From Capnocytophaga periodontitidis (GTDB taxonomy: Bacteria; Bacteroidota; Bacteroidia; Flavobacteriales; Flavobacteriaceae), in the NCBI RefSeq assembly GCF_016126015.1, contig NZ_JAEFDB010000002.1, forward strand, positions 310,001 to 374,000: a DNA stretch of 64,000 nucleotides. Direction: 5' to 3'. Below, in pieces: positions 60,725-64,000 of this stretch (within the stretch, counting starts at the first letter, position 1; every line of letters starts with the position of its first letter). The position numbers and the translations under genes are program-made. Below the pieces are notes generated by a model. That model worked only from the letters and a program-made list of their open reading frames with translations, made no database searches and was not told the DNA's origin.

Positions 60725-61663
60725 CTACTGATTGTTTTCTTCTCTATATACATTATCATCTCCAGAAAGGATTTGCAGATAGCTTTTGTAGCGCGACCAA
60801 GCGATTTCATCGCGTTCTAAGGCTTCTTTTATAGCGCATTGGGGTTCATCGGTGTGGAGACAGTTGTTGAATTTGCAATGGTGTTTGAGGGCAAAAAACT
60901 CCGGAAAATAGTCGGTGAGTGAGTTATTGTCTATTTCAACCATTCCAAAGCCTTTGATCCCAGGGGTATCGATGATGCGCGCCCCAAAAGGGAGGTCGAA
61001 CATTTCGGCAAAAGTAGTAGTGTGTTGTCCTTGCTGATGAAGCTGAGAGATTTCGGCAGTCTTGAGGTGCAAATGAGGGTCGATAGCGTTGATAAGGGTA
61101 GATTTGCCTGCTCCGGAATGTCCTGATACTACGCAAGTTTTGCCTTCCATAGCCGCTTTTACCTTGTCGATATTCTTGCCCGTAGCAGCCGAGATGCCAA
61201 TGCACTCATAACCTGCTTTTCGGTATACTGAGGCGAGGTATTTCACTTCGGTGAGTTCATCTTCATTATAAGTATCTACTTTGTTGAAAAGCAGTACAGT
61301 TTTGATACTATAGGCTTCGGCAGTAACCAAAAAACGGTCGATAAAGGTAGTGGAAGTAGGTGGATTGTTGAGGGTTACCACCAAAAAAGCGAGGTCGATA
61401 TTCGATGCAATAATGTGAGTTTGTTTGGAGAGATTCACCGATTTGCGGATGATATAGTTGTCGCGAGGGTGTATTTCGGTAATGACCCCTCTGTCTTCTT
61501 CTTCCAATTCAAACACTACCCGATCGCCCACCGCTATGGGGTTCGTGTTCTTGATGCCTTTTAGGCGGAATTTTCCTTTGATGCGGCAGTCGTGAAAATG
61601 ACCTGTCGCCAAGTCCTTTACCATATACCAACTGCCCGTAGACTTGTATACCAATCCTTCCAT
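60725..61663 (-). CDS. rsgA: Ribosome small subunit-dependent GTPase A
   Basis: 312 residues. Circularly permuted GTPase: OB-fold domain (about 1-75), then NKVD (about 126-129, G4 first), GHSGAGKSTLINA (G1) and DTPGIKGFG (G3), and the C-terminal zinc-finger CKFNNCLHTDEPQCAI (Cys/Cys/His/Cys). Releases assembly factors from the 30S subunit. It follows the lipoprotein gene without a gap (61664/61663) and precedes the hypothetical gene at 60721. Confidence 0.97.
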   Translation of the reverse strand: MEGLVYKSTGSWYMVKDLATGHFHDCRIKGKFRLKGIKNTNPIAVGDRVVFELEEEDRGVITEIHPRDNYIIRKSVNLSKQTHIIASNIDLAFLVVTLNNPPTSTTFIDRFLVTAEAYSIKTVLLFNKVDTYNEDELTEVKYLASVYRKAGYECIGISAATGKNIDKVKAAMEGKTCVVSGHSGAGKSTLINAIDPHLHLKTAEISQLHQQGQHTTTFAEMFDLPFGARIIDTPGIKGFGMVEIDNNSLTDYFPEFFALKHHCKFNNCLHTDEPQCAIKEALERDEIAWSRYKSYLQILSGDDNVYREENNQ

Positions 61664-62461
61664 TTACTTGTATAACAACGCCGTAGTTTCAGGCTTTTTC
61701 AAATCGATTAAGAAGATGTGTTTAGGCTCTTTAGGGTCGATAGTGCCATTTTTGTTGCTGTCTAAACGCGCATAAACGTAGAGCGCATCGTTCACCCCGT
61801 CGTAATCGGAGCCTATGACGCCGTATTCTTTAGGAATGAGGGCTTTCACCCGAGTGCCGTCTAACTGATAGAGGTAGAACCGACGTAAATCGATGCGGGT
61901 GTAGTAGCCATCTTTATCGGTATCCTCGTCGTAGCAAGAAATCATATAGAAGTTGCGGTTCACATTTTTGTTTTGCAAAGTATCACGAGTAGCCGAAGGA
62001 TAGTAAACATTTTCTATAAGTACGGGTTTTTCAAAGAACAGTTTCTGCTCTTGTTTTTCTACATCAAAAAGGGAAACGTTCACCATTTCGTCGCCATAAA
62101 TAGTTTCAAAACCTGCCACGATATTGCCATTCCAGTTGTTGCCATTGTTGTGGCGTGCGTAATAACTATCGCTGTAGCTATAATTGCTGAGTTTTTGAGA
62201 TTCGCCTACAGAGCGATCGCCGTATCTGTAATTTACTTTGAAAACGGGTGTAAGTCGGTACTGAGGGTGCTGGGTAGGGAGTACACTGCGCACTTCGGTT
62301 TCAAATTGCAACGAATCAACCGCTAAGCCTTCAATAGGATTCCCGTTTTTATCGATAGCGGGGCGGGTTGCCTGAACGCCTTTATAGACATCGGCAGCAG
62401 TTTTGCGCTCGCAAGCTGTAATAGCGAGGACAGCAAGAGATAATAAAAGGATTTTTTTCAT
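61664..62461 (-). CDS. Hypothetical lipoprotein with calcium-loop-like motifs
   Basis: 265 residues, lipoprotein signal (LAITACERK, Cys17). No family recognised. Two DxDxDG-type loops are seen, CYDEDTDKDGYYTRIDLRRF and RLDSNKNGTIDPKEPKH, like EF-hand or dockerin calcium loops. Large hydrophilic domain with many Tyr and Asn. First gene of the run lipoprotein-rsgA-hypothetical, with no gap to rsgA; the pairing may be only positional. A role in the cell envelope is likely from the signal alone. Confidence 0.75.
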   Translation of the reverse strand: MKKILLLSLAVLAITACERKTAADVYKGVQATRPAIDKNGNPIEGLAVDSLQFETEVRSVLPTQHPQYRLTPVFKVNYRYGDRSVGESQKLSNYSYSDSYYARHNNGNNWNGNIVAGFETIYGDEMVNVSLFDVEKQEQKLFFEKPVLIENVYYPSATRDTLQNKNVNRNFYMISCYDEDTDKDGYYTRIDLRRFYLYQLDGTRVKALIPKEYGVIGSDYDGVNDALYVYARLDSNKNGTIDPKEPKHIFLIDLKKPETTALLYK

Positions 62462-62508
62462 AATGTTTTATATATTAGTATGTTGTAATTTTCAAGAGGC
62501 TGTTTTTC

Positions 62509-62560
62509 AACTTTGCCAAAGGTCGTAGCACGACGAGCAATTAAAACTTTGGCAAAGTGT
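62509..62560. repeat. Nested palindromic repeat (GTCGT-GCT-ACGAC type), possible terminator of the CvpA gene
   Basis: On the + strand ACTTTGCCAAAGGTCGTAGC then ACGACGAGCAATTAAAACTTTGGCAAAGT. Read on the - strand it is the copy at 32488 with its inner hairpin GTCGTGCTACGAC. It lies 10-60 bp past the stop of the CvpA gene, which reads on the - strand into it. Confidence 0.75.
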
Positions 62561-62569
62561 AGCGACTTT

Positions 62570-63082
62570 TTACTCTTCACTTTTCACTTCTCCTGTTTCT
62601 TTATCAGGGAATACATTGGCGTATACCACTTGGCTGACGCTCTTTACAGGCTTGTAGAGCACAGATTCGCTAAGGGCTGAAGTTGAAAGCCATTTATCGG
62701 TTTGAAAAGTACGCTCTAAAAATACAAATATAGAGCCTACAATCACAATAGATTTTAGCAAACCAAACAATGCACCTCCTAATCGATTAAGAAAACCGAG
62801 TTCGGCAGCTTTGATCATTTTGGTAAGTATTTTTGCCAAAAGCATTACGCCTAATACCAATACGATGAGGGTTATCCCAAAGGCAACGACCTCTAAAGTT
62901 TGTTTTTCGGCGGGGAGTATCTTGTCTAAGAGTGAGGCAGTAAAGAACGAAAAGTGTATCGCTCCATAAATGCCTACTACAATAGCCAAAAGTGATGCCA
63001 TCTCAATGATAAGTCCGCGCATAAAACCGCGTACTAATCCAAAGCCTAAAATAATCAGCAGTATAATATCTATCTTATTCAT
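62570..63082 (-). CDS. CvpA-family membrane protein
   Basis: 170 residues with four membrane helices: IDIILLIILGFGLVRGFMRG (first, with the family GxxRGFxxG motif), ASLLAIVVGIYGAIH, AFGITLIVLVLGVMLLAKI and GLLKSIVIVGSIFVFLE. CvpA proteins are needed for colicin V production or envelope stability in other bacteria; the local function is unknown. Follows the window-end gene with 6 bp, so the two are cotranscribed. Confidence 0.9.
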   Translation of the reverse strand: MNKIDIILLIILGFGLVRGFMRGLIIEMASLLAIVVGIYGAIHFSFFTASLLDKILPAEKQTLEVVAFGITLIVLVLGVMLLAKILTKMIKAAELGFLNRLGGALFGLLKSIVIVGSIFVFLERTFQTDKWLSTSALSESVLYKPVKSVSQVVYANVFPDKETGEVKSEE

Positions 63083-63088
63083 TATCTG

Positions 63089-64000
63089 TTACTTGTTACC
63101 TATTACCTTTCTGAAGTATCCGCATTCGCGAATCACGTCCTTATAGTATTGGGTATGAGGATATTTGCGGAGTTCTTTAAAACCTTGCCAATCTTTAAAA
63201 GCGATTTCGTTCTCCCAAGGACTCACACCGTATATTTTACCTTCGGAATAGTACTGTTTGTTGTAAAACTCGTTGCGTTCTACTTTGGCGAGCATATAGG
63301 CTATTTTAGCGCGTTGTTCATCGGTAGAAGCGTGTTGCTGAGCGATTTGGTAGTATTTTTTGGCGTGGGTCATATTGAGTAACATAGTCATATTCTGAGC
63401 ATTTACAAAAAAGCCACCTGTTTCACCCAAAATATCGTTGTAGTAGAACGCGCGGCTGTTGCCAAAATAAGAAGCGCTGTAGAACGCATTGCCCAATAGG
63501 AGTGCGTTGTTGTACATATCTTCACCTTTTGCAAGTTTTTCCTCCATTTCTTTCACTTTTTGCAAGAAAGATATTTTGGTGTAAGGGGTGCGCTTTTTGG
63601 CGTGTTCACAATCGTGACAGTCTTGGATAAAACCGTTAAACGGATTGGCAGGTAGTGAGCTTTCACTCAGTTTTAGCTGTTTGGACACCATTTTTTCAGC
63701 TTGTTCATCATATACTTGTTGGCTTTCAAGAGGTATTTTTTTCATTTCGGCGATTGCCTTATCGAGGTCATCTTTGTAGAAAGCATAGATAGCACGACTT
63801 TCGTAGATTTCGCCTAAAGTAAATGTATATTCTTTCGCCCAAAAGGCTTCCCAAGGAGTTTTGTTCGTTTTTAGCAAGAATTTTTCGACTGCTATCGAAT
63901 GGTTGTTGTTTTCATAAAAACCATCTTTGGGTCGAGTGATTTCACTCATTACCAAGTTCTTTTGCGCATTGTAGAGCGCCGAAAGGTAGTTGCGCACCAA
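63089..64000 (-). CDS. Hypothetical helical protein, 5' end beyond window
   Basis: 303 residues visible; the - strand frame is still open at the window end, so the first codon (TTG at 64000) is not necessarily the start. Mostly alpha-helical with tetratricopeptide-like stretches (NNALLLGNAFYSASYFGNSRAFYYND, AYQIAQQHA-like KYYQIAQQHASTDEQRAKIAYML) and a DCHDCEH cysteine cluster. No family recognised. Upstream partner of the CvpA gene. Confidence 0.6.
   Translation of the reverse strand: MVRNYLSALYNAQKNLVMSEITRPKDGFYENNNHSIAVEKFLLKTNKTPWEAFWAKEYTFTLGEIYESRAIYAFYKDDLDKAIAEMKKIPLESQQVYDEQAEKMVSKQLKLSESSLPANPFNGFIQDCHDCEHAKKRTPYTKISFLQKVKEMEEKLAKGEDMYNNALLLGNAFYSASYFGNSRAFYYNDILGETGGFFVNAQNMTMLLNMTHAKKYYQIAQQHASTDEQRAKIAYMLAKVERNEFYNKQYYSEGKIYGVSPWENEIAFKDWQGFKELRKYPHTQYYKDVIRECGYFRKVIGNK

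Overview
The window looks like chromosomal DNA of a Flavobacteriia bacterium of the Bacteroidota, and Capnocytophaga is the best guess. The evidence is SusC/SusD pairs, A-Q type signal peptides, Bacteroidota promoters (TTG, then about 19-20 nt, then TAnnTTTG) in front of many genes, DUF2931 and VapXD proteins, and the trnT-trnY-trnG-trnT-tuf-trnW block. No rRNA, CRISPR array, prophage or transposase gene was found. The genus is an inference from gene content; no search was run.

Left part (1-24030, + strand): two polysaccharide-utilisation loci lie side by side, each behind a membrane-spanning sensor/LuxR-type regulator. The first (regulator, SusC, SusD, LamG lipoprotein, alpha/beta-hydrolase, glycoamylase/GH144-type enzyme) may act on beta-1,2-glucan. 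The second (regulator, SusC, SusD, PKD/carbohydrate-binding lipoprotein, GH16, GH3) matches known beta-1,3-glucan loci. In the expected division of labour, surface lipoproteins bind the glucan, GH16 or GH144 cuts it, SusCD imports the oligosaccharides and periplasmic GH3 finishes them.

Middle (24340-37200): a tRNA cluster with tuf and trnW; a PIN-domain toxin-antitoxin pair lying between two copies of a roughly 210-260 bp promoter-bearing repeat; housekeeping genes (mrp, a NifU-like gene, pdxJ, fbp, trnF); two outer-membrane barrel paralogues, a porin, a DUF2931 lipoprotein and a class II HMG-CoA reductase.

Defence island (37187-47032, - strand): seven tightly packed genes: half-size hsdS, hsdM, fic, hsdS, a SIR2-like protein, hsdR and a YgjP-type metallopeptidase. 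The insertion of a Fic protein and a SIR2-like protein into one type I restriction operon is the strongest candidate here for a compound defence system.

Right part (47378-64000): a WND-repeat secreted protein, a TonB-dependent siderophore receptor, and a zincin-motif lipoprotein followed by five tandem, diverged secreted paralogues (one frameshifted). This last set resembles an effector with an immunity array. Then come pepP, a Phd-like antitoxin, luxS, vapXD (inserted between two copies of the luxS leader), a small protein with primase-like motifs, rsgA, a lipoprotein, a CvpA-family gene and a gene cut by the window end.

Across the window the spacers between genes hold several families of hairpin-forming dispersed repeats, with covarying stems or UUCG/GUAA tetraloops. 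They appear to take part in terminators, in leader duplication and, in one case, in the coding sequence of a gene.
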